Positions 35,411 through 47,356 of a DNA stretch of 64,000 bases are shown here, piece after piece. Both the position numbers and the translations under genes were made by a program. The notes under the pieces are model-generated. The model saw only the letters and a program-made list of their open reading frames with translations, was not told the origin of the DNA and searched no databases. The stretch is from Acanthochlamys bracteata (Eukaryota; Streptophyta; Magnoliopsida; Pandanales; Velloziaceae), in contig CM034130.1 of NCBI GenBank assembly GCA_019914995.1, positions 5,766,001 to 5,830,000 of the forward strand. The letters run 5' to 3'. Positions within the stretch are counted from its first letter, which is position 1; each line of letters begins with the position of its first letter.

Positions 35411-36260
35411 TAGGAGTGGCAATATAAATTGATAGGTCAATTTCGGGTACTTATTTAATAATCGGGTCAAATTCGTTCAATTCTAACTCAACCCATGAAT
35501 TTATACGGGTCAAAATTATCAACCCTAATCTAACCTACTAATAATCGGGTCAAATTCGGATCGATCTATTTAATAATTAAAATTACTCATTATAAATTTT
35601 ATATTTTTAAGCTTCATAAAATTATAAGATCAGTTCGAATGAAAGTGCACAATATTTTTACTGACGAGATATAATTATATCCGACAAAATATGCATTCCT
35701 TAATATTTTCATTGGTCCTTAAAATATAAAAAAATATATTATTTTTATTTTTTAAAAATATATGATAATAGCTGAAATTTATGATTATAAATACATATTA
35801 ATAATTTCGATAAAAATTTTGATAAATATATCTATCTAACAAAATTTTTATAAAAATCTTTATACGAAATCTAAATTCGTCATTAAAAATACCTACATAG
35901 TAATACTTTCGATAATATTATAATTTTCATCCTACACTATTTTACTAAGGTATAAAAATAAAAATTAATTATAAATATAATATAATTTAATAGTTTATAA
36001 ATAACTATCATTGATTATTTTTATTGCTAATATTTTATTACACGGTAAGAAAAAATCAATAATTGTTTTTTCAAAAGATGACATTTCGAATTGGTGGGTC
36101 AATTTTAGATTAATCCGAGTCGATCCATTTAATAATCGGGTCAAATTTGTTCAACCTTAATCCAACCCATATATTTATACGGGTTTTTCAATCCTAATTC
36201 TGATTAAACAGGTCGATTTCGAATTGAATTTTCGAGTCGGGTCATATATTGCCACCCCTA
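35411..36260. mobile_element. hAT-like MITE, long copy
   Basis: It starts TAGGAGTGGCAATA and ends TATTGCCACCCCTA, nearly perfect inverted repeats. The 8-bp duplication TATTTAGC lies at 35403-35410 and 36261-36268. At 850 bp it is about 315 bp longer than its relatives. Both ends carry the family words AATAATCGGGTCAAATT and TATACGGGT. The middle (about 35630-36060) differs and may be a second insertion. Confidence 0.85.
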
Positions 36261-36268
36261 TATTTAGC

Positions 36269-38728
36269 TTGCACGAAAATGAGTTTGTAAATGAAATTCT
36301 AAAAAAATAAGAAATTCAAAAAAATTAATTTAAAATTAATTTTAGTTCTTATATTTTGTTGCATTTAAAAGTGGAGTATAATTTAATATTCAGATTTAAA
36401 AATAAAATTATAATTAATAATTTAAATATTTGAAGTGCACCAAATCTCAAATTCAGTAAAATAAATAAATTAGGAATAAGAAAACATACCTTTAGAAGGG
36501 ACGGTTGAACTTGCTTATAAAATAAAAATTATTTATGAAATATTTTAAAAACTTTTGAAAAATAAATTCAAAATTTTTTATTTCGACAAAATAATAAATA
36601 TAATATATAAACAATATACTATATACAATTATTTTTATATTTTTTAAAATTTAAAAAAATTATATAATATACTGTAAAATATTTATTTAGAATAATAAGT
36701 ATTTAAAAAGCTTTTTTAAACTTCATTAAAGAAAAGAATACGAAGAGTTCCATTGTAAATTTAATTAATTTATTTAAAAATGTGTCAACGGAACTTCATA
36801 TACTAAAAATGATGATGGATGCTCTTGAGCTGCATTTTGGTGATATAAAATAATGACTACTATTTCATGAAATGTTTTTGTGAATATATTAAGAAAGATT
36901 AGTGCTTAACAACTAGGAAACTACAAAAATAGGTTACCAATTTGACTGATAAAGGCTTTTACATGACGGTTTTGTTAACGAAAGATTATTCAAATTGTTT
37001 ATGTATAATACTGTAATTTTGAACTTATTTATTTGTCAAAAAAGTCAGTTCTGAAAAATAAAATTATAAAATAAATGATTAGAAAATAAATCCATAGAAC
37101 TAAAATTACGAAAGTAACATTAATATTACATTTAACTATTCTTTTATAAAAAAAAGTGAAACGGCGGATAAAATAAAATGCACACTTTATGCTCATATTT
37201 ATTATCTCTTACGTTTCATATATATTTTATGAGTGAAAAAATCAATTGAATAAGTTTCCTCATATTTATACAATTATGTGCTTGAGAATAAGTAGACAAA
37301 ATTTTAAAAAACAATAAACAGATTGAAGAAACGATCAACATAATTAGTCCAACAAACAAAAGAAGATTGGTGCATGCCCAAACATAAACAACATAAAGAA
37401 ACATCATTGAAGGGTGGATTTGGGAAGCTTTGCTTAGAAGATGGGATTCCTATACTATGGAAACATTCTTCTATCTTGAGAAATTTTGTTAGGTGAACAA
37501 TCTTTATTATTCAGATTCATATTGTTGATGCACTTCAATATTCTGGAGAATCAAAACTCTTCAAACATATATTTTCCAGCCAACAGATAGCCAAACGACA
37601 TTAAATTAATATCAATTCTACGGTGACAAACTTGGGACCAACACCTCAATTAAAACAATTATAATAAATGATGCTAGCTTTAAGCATCATCATTATATAT
37701 AAAAAGGGTCGGACTGGGGTAAAATATCTCATTTATTATCCAATAGTTTTCCGTAACTATTCTGAATATATTTGAAATTATTTATAAAAAAAAAATATTT
37801 AAATAAAAAATTTGAAAAATTATAAAATAAATTTTTTTAAATGGAGCTAAACGCTCTGCCAACGGTGCGCTGCATCGAGTTGATGAGAAAAATAGCATAC
37901 GTAGTTACTTAAGGATGTATTAGACGATCAGACGAGTGGTTAAATCAAATGATGTATTTATCGAATTGTTAATCGAGAACAGTTGTACTTAATCAAAGTG
38001 GTCCAATCGTACAAACTTAAAAAAAACAATGCGTAATGTCGACCATGTACGACAACGTTTATTGGTAGTATTTGCTTGCATTATTACATGTGAGATACAG
38101 CCACCTGCCACATTATAATTCTATAGTCATGGGTCTCAAATGCCTAACTTTATACTTTAAGGACGTGTTTTAATTTCTAAGATTAAGTCTAACGAAAGTG
38201 AGATTGTACAAATCAAATTAAATAGAAGTAATCTACATAATAATAATTAAAATAAATAAAATAAATTTTAATGTAGAATTTTGATAAAAGTAAATTTTAT
38301 TATAAAAATAAAAGTGAATTTGAAGTGGTAATTATAATATGTAAAGTGATATATATTTAAAATATAAAAGAAAAAGTGGAGTTTAGAAAAATTAAAACAT
38401 ACCCCAAACGTATAGTTAATCTAATGAGAGGCCGACCACATTGGAACTTCAAATAAATTATAAAAGATTAGTGGTAGATTTAGCTCTTGCTCATCTTAAG
38501 TCTTAACAAGAGTAAAACGACTATTTGAGAGTGGTTATAACTCCTTATTTTATCATATTTTTAATTTTTGGTTTTCTAAAAAATTTCTATTACTTGAAAC
38601 TTTGTTCTTAAAATTTAAAAAGTATGAATAAATTATACGTTATAGAATTATTATTGTACAAATAATTTTTAAACTAAAATAACAAGTTCATTTTTTACAA
38701 AAGTTTTACTAAAATTTTTTTCACCGAA
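36269..38728. other. Intergenic AT-rich DNA
   Basis: No gene was recognised. The short minus-strand open frame at 37216-37407 has only hydrophobic low-information sequence. Bases 36500-36730 resemble the AT-rich stretches elsewhere in the window. Confidence 0.4.
38161..38405. mobile_element. Possible MITE, 245 bp
   Basis: Ends are GGACGTGTTTTAATTTC and the inverted form GAAAAATTAAAACATACCCC. The target duplication is unclear (TAA against AAA). The class is probably PIF/Harbinger-like by analogy with 34902-35114. Confidence 0.4.
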
Positions 38729-39266
38729 TATGGCAATTTTTAACTTGATTCGAATCCAATCTGAAAAGATCGAATTCAAGTCAGACCTTAATCATATTCG
38801 GATAGACGCAAAATTAATCTAAAAATTTAAACCTCAGATTCGGATTGATCTGAAATTTATCTATTTAATTTATATAATTATTTATATAATCTATATTGTT
38901 TAATAATTAGAGAATATTTAAAATAATGACATACATTTTTAATTTAATTTGTATATGTATTTTTCATCACTTAACCTAATACTTACTTTTTTACTTAATT
39001 AATAGATTTTATCAAAAATTAATATTTTTTCTTTTTAGATATATGCTAATAATTATAATATGTTATTATTAAAAATTAAGTTTATAATTTTTATTTTAAT
39101 TATTTAATATGTTGATTAAATTTGATCCGATTATTAAATATATTAGATTGTGATTGATAATTTTGATCTATATAATTAAATATATAAAGTTAAGATTGAA
39201 CGATTTTAATCTGATTATTATATAAGTTGATAAAAAATTAATTTATGAATTCAAATTGCCATCCTA
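38729..39266. mobile_element. hAT-like MITE
   Basis: It starts TATGGCAATTTT and ends AAATTGCCATCCTA. Its length of 538 bp agrees with the 533-bp copy at 19198. The interior words GATTCGAATCC, GATCTGAAATT and TTTGATCCGATTATTAAATA belong to the same family. The flanking 8-mers are too degraded to read with certainty. Confidence 0.65.
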
Positions 39267-40014
39267 CCAAATTAACATTTTATAAGTAATCTAAATGACC
39301 CAAAATAACCAATGCATATAAAGCTCCAGTGTAGAACTTCTCCGGCTCAACCCAAAAAAACAAAAAAAAAACCTCCCTACTTTGTTTTGAATTCCCAAGA
39401 GGTACACATAAACACGAAAAGCAGTACATAGAGAGAATCTTCCTCGTTTTGTGGAAAAGGCAAGTTTGAAACTAAAACAGCAGCGCACGGGACCGGAGAC
39501 ATTCAAAATTTTGAATAAATTCAGGCGGGAGTATATTCAACTTTTAGAAACACGAGTTTGATAACAGTGAATTCGAAGTGTAGGACGGATAGAAAGGTCC
39601 ATTTCCATGCCAGGACGGTCCATACAAGTAGAAGACTAGCAAGCTCATTATTTGATCGATATTTTATTATTTATGTCCTTCTAATGATGCATGTATAAAC
39701 GACCATGGCTCCATGCCTAATTACATTCTTAATGCTTGATGTAATTTAATAATTGCATCTAGGAGGTGTTTCTTTTGCAAAAAAGTGATTTTTCGAAAGC
39801 AAGTACTTAAAAGAATAGAGTTTTTAAGGTGAGTTTAATTTTCTTGTTTACTTTCTATAAAAATGAGTATGGAAGTAAATATTTAATTTTGAAATTTAAT
39901 TTTTAGAATTAGAGTTTTTGGTGAAAAAATTGGTTTATTATTTGTGTTTATTTTGTTAAATGAGTTAGAAGTAGAGTTTTTGAAAAAAAAAAAAATCACA
40001 ATTAAAATTTTTTT
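39267..40014. other. Intergenic DNA, nothing recognised
   Basis: A short less AT-rich stretch (39290-39640) has no recognisable coding content. Bases 39768-40000 start GGTGTTTCTTTTGCAAAAAA, similar to the end of the Tourist-like MITE at 34902. Confidence 0.35.
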
Positions 40015-41300
40015 TGTTATTTATCAATAAAAGAAGTACAATATATAGAAATACAAATATCAGAATCTAATACTAACTTAGGAAACTAATATTCTAACAC
40101 TCCCCCTCAAATTGATATTCTAATATCTAAAATCTAAAATTCAGCTTCTATACTTGATCGTACTACAATATTATACTTTTACTTTTTCATATACCTAGAT
40201 TACCGTACATAAAAATGAAGTAATCTAAATTGGACGTCTATTATCAATTGTTCTAACCCAATGAGCTAATTAAATGAATCAGGAAGACTTTGAAGTATAA
40301 TCTCTGCTCGCTCCACTGACTCTAATGTCTATCCCAACAACGTAAGCTGAGAAAATAGAGTATTCAGATTATTGATATGCTCGGTGATTGATTGTGACTC
40401 CACCATCCGTAGAGTGTACAATCTTTTTTTTAAAGAAAATTTTGTTGTGGAGTGACTTGGCCTCATATAACTTACATAATATGTCTCAGATCTCCTTTGC
40501 AGTCTTTTTTTCAGAAACACTCGACAACACTTTATCAGCAAGTGTTAAACGGATGCTCGCATTCGCATTGTGCTCCATCTTCCTCCACCTCTCATCAGTG
40601 ATGCCGTCTGGCCACTTCTCAATAGCCGCATCACTATCCTCCTTAGCGAGAATTGCCATCAGTTTTATCTTCCACAATAGAAAATTTTTCCCACTAAACT
40701 TCTTAATGTCATATCTCATCGCCATCTAGAACCTAGCTTTGATGTCACTTGTTACAAACAGGGTAACTCAGGACAAACCCAAGACAGAGCTGCTCCTGGC
40801 AAATGCAGCGAAAATACCGAGGATCTTGCGATAAAAATATAACAATTAAAAAATACAGTAAAACACGACAATTATGTAAGAAAACTCTCACCAACTTGAG
40901 AAAAAAACTCACGGACGGTAAAAAAAAATGATACTATCAATAATTAAGTTACAATCTTCACTTCTCTTGGGAGAACAACTAATGCTTTTTTGCCGGAAGC
41001 ATAACACACTCAATTATAATAGTATAAAAAAATCTCATAAGAACACATACCACGCAATGGCCCACATGTGCATCGTTGCTGTCTGCAGTACTACTGCACT
41101 AGTAAATCTCCGCAGCACAGACCACAACTCTTGCATGTTGTCATGCACTATTATTAGTTCTTGCCGATTGCTCTCTTTTCTTATGACTGCCACTCTCACT
41201 TTGCGGCTACCACCTCAAAAGAACAACACACTTTCAATCTTAATTAGCCCTAGCCTAATAAATAGATAGAACTAATTAAAAGATAAATGGGCTCAATAAC
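40015..41300 (-). mobile_element. Internally shortened Ty1/copia relic
   Basis: A minus-strand 3' LTR-like stretch at 40099-40015 begins TGTTAGAATATTAG and is preceded by a polypurine tract (TTGAGGGGGAG). Bases 40725-40330 encode a copia gag-like block (FSGKNFLLWKIKLMAIL). A primer-site-like sequence (ACATCAAAGCTAGGTTCTAG) lies at about 40730-40750. Only traces of the pol end are present between gag and the polypurine tract, so most of pol is absent. Bases 40750-41300 are LTR- or leader-like but do not match the 85-bp 3' LTR. The upper boundary is uncertain. The element is broken and old. Confidence 0.6.
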
Positions 41301-43215
41301 ATATACAACCCAATGCAAATTATTTTTATCCTAATATATATTACTGCTATTTGTAGGAAGTTTTAACTGGTTTTTTGATTTGGATACCTAGGAGGTGAAC
41401 TTGTCAATGTCTATTACATCCTTTATTTAAGACTAACTTGCTTGTTTGCCATCATTCATATATGTTGCTAATCTTGACACTAAAGCTTGGTTAGATCATG
41501 ACATGTAAAGCATCATTCTTTGGATTCCCAACCCTGGCTCGCTTTTAGTTGGGGAACATGCATTCCTTACTTTCAAAGACTACTGAAGTGATTTGGTAAG
41601 TTTCCTAGAAAGAGATTTTGTTGTATGGCATACTGTACATACTAATATCAAGCATTTGGCTGGATCGTGCATACATTTTGCTTTTGTCCTTGGAACTAAT
41701 GAGCTTATTGCTATAGTTTCCATTGATTTGTATAAAAAACTCTTAGAGAGGCTGATAAAATGGAAGAGGAAAGCAATAATAATCTGACTGGCAAACAACA
41801 ACTTAAACTTCCTAATGTTGGTTTCACCAAATATAAAAGGAGCAATAAGGAGATTTGAATGTCTAGCAAAAGTTGTTGCAAGTTCTTTCATGTTCGACAA
41901 GCTTGAATTGCTTTGGTAGTTGCAAGCCTTTTTTTGTACTTTATTGTGTTAGAATAAGCGTTGACGTCCAAGTATAAGAAAGGCTCGAATAGGGACCGAA
42001 CGAGGCGAGAGACTAAATTATGGTATATGTACTAACCTAACGGCCAAATCATGTTATAAATATGTCTACTCCATAACGAGCCAATACGTTGCGGTAGCGA
42101 TAGAGCTAGAGAGCACCAAAGAAACATAGCTTCTAATAAAGTAGATATAACACATATCTACCATACGTAAGAAAGTATTCAGTGCTACATCACTAAGGAT
42201 CACTTCAAAATAGTCACACAAAAGAACATCAAGAACAGTAAACACAATGATTGAACGAATGAAGACAAAGATATATATGGTTTGGCTTCAGAGAAATCTA
42301 CGTCCACAAAAGAGGAGATAAATATTTCACCATAAATGTGAAAATTTTGAAGATGTAGCAAAAGATTAAAGCTTCATGAAAATAGAAACACTCTCACCCT
42401 CTTTCTCAAAGAGATAAGGCTTGAAACTATCAAGATTGAAGCAATCTGTTGCAATTCTCCCAAGAAAAACATTACAGAAAGGGGTTGAACCTAAAATAGA
42501 CAGATAAGGAGTTAAAACAGAAAATACTGAATTCTGCATTTGGTCTGTCGTTAAATCTCTGCTTTGGACGTTAATTCTATATTTTGGTTGAAAAGTGGTT
42601 GCACAGATAGCTTGCACAAGGTCAAGGTCGCACGGATCTAAAACTTGGTGGTACAAGGTCAAAATTCAAGTCAAACATAACATATTGAAGGGAGGTCCCA
42701 GGTTTTGAGTTGTATCCACGAAAGTACCAATATACCAAATTCAAGTGTACTTAATCTGTGTCTGTTCTCTAATGTTTGCCTGTGACAGAGCCGTTTGCTG
42801 TCAAAAATTTCTTAAATATTATGATGTGTTGCATTACCCAAACCTACTGCATCGGTGGATTATCAAAATTCTTTCCCCGTCGCTAGCGCGAACAAAAGCT
42901 CGTAGAGTAGTGGTTTGCTTTTCTTTCAAACCTTAATTGCAAAAGCAGGATTTGATAATTTCATGATGTGTTGCATTACCAGTTGACAAGGTGGAGAGAT
43001 ACAATCCAGTTTTCCTCTTACTGCCTCTTTCATGTGATAAAACTTTAGCAAGTTGATGGTGGAGATATTTTATGTTTTTAAGAACACATGCCTATCAGAG
43101 CTGTCATTTTATGTTTTTTGTTGCTTACTTGAATAAAGGGTGAGCAAGTTCATGGCTCTTCCAATCTTGCACTGCCAACTCGGAGAAGGTTGCTGTTGTC
43201 TGTCTCATCTGAAAC
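41301..43215. other. Intergenic DNA with a possible LTR-derived piece
   Basis: Bases 42180-42370 contain ATATGGTTTGGCTTCAGAGA followed by a CTACGTCCACAAAAG box, an arrangement often seen in plant LTR sequences and also, in degraded form, near 15270. The open frames at 41580-41900 and 42366-42662 have no recognisable content. No gene was identified. Confidence 0.35.
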
Positions 43216-43371
43216 ATGAAGCCTACAAGAAAAGACAACTGGTCCCTGGATACATTGTCACCAATAGCATTGCTTCTCACGCTACTCTTGTTCCTGGAAA
43301 ACAGTCATGCTGGGATAGCTAAACCTGAAAGGTGCTTTACGGGTACTGGACTCTGCACTCTAATAAGGTAA
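43216..43371 (+). CDS. Candidate small secreted two-cysteine peptide
   Basis: A 51-codon frame starts MKPTRKDNWSLDTLSPIALL, continues LTLLLFLENSHAG and ends IAKPERCFTGTGLCTLIR. The N-terminal part has basic residues, a strong Leu-rich core and an SHA-G cleavage context, as in secretory signal peptides. The mature part would be about 19 residues with two Cys spaced by six residues (CFTGTGLC). The last codons overlap a possible splice donor (ATAAG|GTAAAC at 43368), so this may be the first exon of a longer cysteine-rich protein. A longer frame overlapping at 43140-43322 looks less protein-like. I do not recognise the family. Chance occurrence is possible because the frame is short. Confidence 0.35.
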   Translation: MKPTRKDNWSLDTLSPIALLLTLLLFLENSHAGIAKPERCFTGTGLCTLIR

Positions 43372-44230
43372 ACACTTCCTGATTTCCTACCGCATAATCC
43401 TAATCCTCTTCCTTTCTTTGTAGAACCAAAACCTTGAGCTAAAACTTTGAAACTCTTTTCTAGAGCAGTAAAGGATCACTAACGGTGTTCCGGAGACATT
43501 CAGGATTTTGGAGACTTTTTGTTGATTTCTGCTGAGATGGTGTACCAGTAACCGGTTCTCGGATATAACTTGCCGTTCCAGGAGTAGAAGGGAAAGGTTT
43601 TCTCCCTTTCAAATGGATCCCTATGTCAGGTTCCTTGTAAGTTCTCCACCAATCGTATAAATATTTGTTTATTTAATTTGTTTATTTAATTTAGAACAAT
43701 TTTTGTTTGTTTGCAGCAACTTGTTGAAATGCAAAGTAAACGATAAAGTTCGTTGCTTATTTTATTCTTATTTTGTTATTTTAATAAAGGTTATCTTTTC
43801 AATTTTAAGAATAAGTTAGGTGGTCGCTGTCAAATAAGTAGAATCGAAACAGCAAGAAGTAGGCTTTATCCACCTTTCGATTCGATATCTGAAGATTTGG
43901 AGTCCAAGTAAGAGGCATCCAGGTATCAGGGAATAAGAGTTTGATGAATTTCCGTTTTATGGATTGGTTTGTAGCTTCCTACATGTTAGTATTAGTTCTT
44001 CATCCATACTGAACTGATGGTTATAAAAGAAGCTTGACCAAATTGCAAGCTGCAACTAACAGTGCAGAATTTATTAAACAATGACCAGAGGAGTAGTTAT
44101 ATTCATAAATCCGTGCTCACAAATTGTCTTTGTTTAATAGGTATATTTGTAACTACTTTTATTGAAAATTTCTGATCACAGCTTTATATGCTTTCTTTCA
44201 TCTGCTTTGTCCTTTGCCCTTGCTCTCTTC

Positions 44231-47200
44231 ATGGCTGGTTTGCAGCAGATCTCCGCAGGTTTGATTCTCCTCGTATTCTTTGCAAATGGCTCTAATTTGG
44301 TCAGTACTTCAGATGTAAACATCCTAAAGTCGGATGGCTCACAATCCTACATAACCAGCAAAGAGTACAGGACTTCATACCACTTTCAACCCCCTCGAAA
44401 TTGGATCAACGGTAATGCTCTTTTGATGATTTTTCTCATATCATAGCTTTCTTGGTTTGAATAGCTTGAATGTGTAATAAATGTTTATTTCCTTTTAAAT
44501 ACAATTGACCCTTGCATCATTTTAATGCTCTTGGTTTTAAGGATTCTCTGAGAAATCTGTTTTCTCCCTTTTCTAGAGAAACTGAAGTACCAAAACTTCA
44601 CTGAACATGTTCTGATAAGGACTTCCACTAGCAGACATCAGATGTGCTTGGCATATTAGCTTTGCTGGTTCTGTAGGATCCATTTCTTTTTTTTTTCCTC
44701 TTTTTTTTTTAAATTTTGTTTTCAAGATTTTGTGATTTAAATCAGTGAAATTGTTGTTGGCTAGGTACCTGTTTAATTAAGTTCAGTTTTTGCGGAAAAA
44801 AATCCTGTCATAAGTTTTTATTTTGCAGGTTTTTAGGCATATTTATTTTTGCTTTTATAGTTTTTGGATCGGTGGAAGGCAACAAAGTAGATTGGAAAGC
44901 TTGTGACTTTTGCTTTATTTCCCTTTTATGTCTTTTTTTTTTGTCGCTAATATGTGTTTCTTCTTGCATGATTGCCGTCTCACTACTTTGTTTGATGACT
45001 GCCTCATGAGACCAGATCCGAATGGTATGCAGCAAACTCATCAACATTTTACTTTATCTTAGCGAATGATTTCAGAATTGCATTTCCATTTGCCTAAACT
45101 TTGTCCGAAACAAAACCAGGACCAATGTACTACAATGGCATCTACCACTTATTCTACCAGTACAATCCTAAGGCTGCAGTGTGGGAGAGTGATATACACT
45201 GGGGACATTCAGTATCCACAGACCTCATCAATTGGGTGGCGGTTGACATTGCAATTGCACCGAGCATGCCTTTTGACATCAATGGCTGCTGGTCAGGCTC
45301 TGTTACTATTCTTCCTGGGAACATGCCTGTTATCCTCTACACTGGCATTGACAAAGATAACCAGCAAGTGCAGAATATTGCAGTCCCAAAGAACATGTCT
45401 GACCCATTTTTAAGGGAGTGGGTGAAGCCCAATACCAATCCTCTCATGGCACCAATTAGTAACATTGATCCTAGCTTATTCCGGGACCCAACAACAGGGT
45501 GGCTTGGCAATGATGGGTACTGGAGAGTGATTGTTGGAGCTCTGATTGGTGACCTGGGAACAACAATCTTGTTTAGGAGCAAGGACTTCATTCATTGGAC
45601 TAGAGCTTGGAATCCATTGCATTCATCTAGGGGTACAGGAATGTGGGAATGTCTAGATTTCTTTCCTGTATCTTTCAATGGAACTGAAGGCTTAGATACG
45701 TCTGTCAGCACTGGTGCTATAAAGCATGTTCTAAAGATTAGCTTGTTTAACATGAAAACTGATCACTATATGTTGGGGAGGTATATAGAGCAGGAGGATG
45801 TTTTTGTGCCTGATGATGTGCAGGATGACTACAGAAAATGGTTGAGGTATGATTATGGTAACTTCTATGCTTCCAAGTCATTCTATGATGCAGAGAAAAA
45901 GCGCAGGATCGTGTGGGCTTGGTCGAATGAGTCAGATAGCTCAGCTGATGATGTTGCGAAAGGATGGTCCGGTATCCAGGTTCGTTTTCTGTGATTGACA
46001 TTATTATTTTCGTCTCATGCTGTTATGATCCACAGTACTTATTTAGATACATAATTTGTGTATTGATTTTTGCGTCTAATACAGCTTGTATAGATATGTA
46101 ACTCTGTGGATTTTCCAGGCAGTACCGAGGACTATTTGGTTGGATAAAACTAAAAGACAACTGCTACAGTGGCCCGTAAAGGAGCTTGAATCTCTTAGAA
46201 GAAATGAACTTCACGTACAAGACCGTGCTCTAAATATGGGAGATCTGTTTGAAATACCAGGGTTGCACACCTCACAGGCACGTTCCTACTTTGAAACAGA
46301 TTGTAGACCACTATAATGTTAAGAGTTTAAATCTTCTGCTACTTATTGCACTTCATTTACAATCACATTCTAGATGATATATTTCTGTAGTAATGCAGGA
46401 AATTGCTAAACTAAAAAGCTTATAATTTCTTCTGTCATCTTTAGAGCACATCATTTACTGGTTTTGTTGATGTCATTTGTGTTTTGCTTAAAATGTTGAA
46501 CAGGCAGACGTTGAGGTTGAATTTGAAATAACCAACTTAGAGAAGGCTGAGCCCTTTGATGCTAATTACATTCTAGATCCTCAGATGCTTTGCAGCCAAA
46601 TGGATGCTAGTGTTCAAGGTGGTCTTGGCCCTTTTGGTCTGATGGTTTTGGCTTCAAAAAATCTCGAGGAGCATACTGCAATCTTTTTCAGAATTTTCAA
46701 ATCTGATAAAAGATATGTTGTCCTTATCTGCTCTGATCAGAGGCGGTATATCTCTTTTTCATATTACTACAATGATTTTTCTGAAATAGTGGAACCAATG
46801 ATTGTGAACTATAAACTTAGCACCATTGTTCTTTCCATTAGTCCAATATGTACATAATAACTTCTTTTTCTGATATTTCCAGGTCCTCTCTACGGCAAGA
46901 GCTATACAAACCAACTTATGGAGGATTTCTGGATATTGACATAAAGAGAACCAAGAAAATATCTCTTAGGACTTTGGTATGTAAACCTTTGCTATCATCA
47001 GATGATCGTAAGGAATTATTCAACTGACTTTATTATTCTAATTATTTATTGTTATTCTGATTATTGTTATTATTTATATTATTATTTTTTATTATAATTA
47101 TATATTTTTACAGATTGATCACTCGGTGGTAGAAAGTTTTGGTGGTGGAGGAAGAACATGCATCACAGCACGGGTTTACCCTGACCTTCTCTTTACTGGA

Positions 47201-47356
47201 AAACCTCACGCATATGCATTCAATAACGGGTCACAAACCGTGCGAATTTTGGAGCTCAAGGCATGGGAAATGTCGACACCTTGCATCAACATCGATGAGA
47301 AAAAATTAATTAGTGAACCACTGACAATTGAAGGAAAGCCATTATTTAGAATGTAA
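44231..47356 (+). CDS. GH32 cell-wall invertase / fructan exohydrolase-like protein, copy 1
   Basis: Seven exons encode 595 aa: 44231-44411, 45016-45024, 45120-45979, 46119-46277, 46504-46745, 46883-46976 and 47114-47356. A signal peptide (about residues 1-22) suggests secretion to the wall. The nucleophile is D61 in WINDPNGPM, whose DPN comes from the 9-base mini-exon. D186 in FRDPTT is the transition-state stabiliser and E240 in MWECLDF the acid/base. The C-terminal beta-sandwich follows from about residue 360, including a [16 protein letters not shown] block. Two oddities stand out. The usual Pro (cell wall) or Val (vacuole) of WEC(P/V)DF is Leu242. The position of Asp239 of Arabidopsis cwINV1 is Phe273 (SLFNMK against SLDDTK). 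Loss of that Asp is known to shift cwINV1 toward fructan hydrolysis. Intron 4 starts with GC. Invertase-family membership is certain; substrate is open. Confidence 0.93.
46278..46503 (+). other. GC-AG intron in GH32 copy 1
   Basis: The exon 4/5 junction must keep phase 0 between ...LHTSQ and ADVEVEF. The only fitting donor is CAG|GCACGT, followed by an ordinary acceptor (GAACAG|GCAGAC). CAG|GC is the common non-canonical plant donor. The equivalent site in copy 2 is AAG|GTTTGA. Confidence 0.75.

Noticed and set aside
37216-37407. Hydrophobic 63-codon minus-strand frame
   Set aside because: AT-rich DNA readily gives Leu/Ile/Phe-rich frames; no neighbouring exon or conserved motif.
43140-43322. 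60-codon frame overlapping the candidate secreted peptide
   Set aside because: It lacks a signal peptide and has less protein-like composition; the overlapping frame from 43216 is the better candidate.
44162-44230. Upstream extension of GH32 copy 1
   Set aside because: The frame is open but starts at a non-ATG codon. ATG 44231 gives a normal signal peptide.
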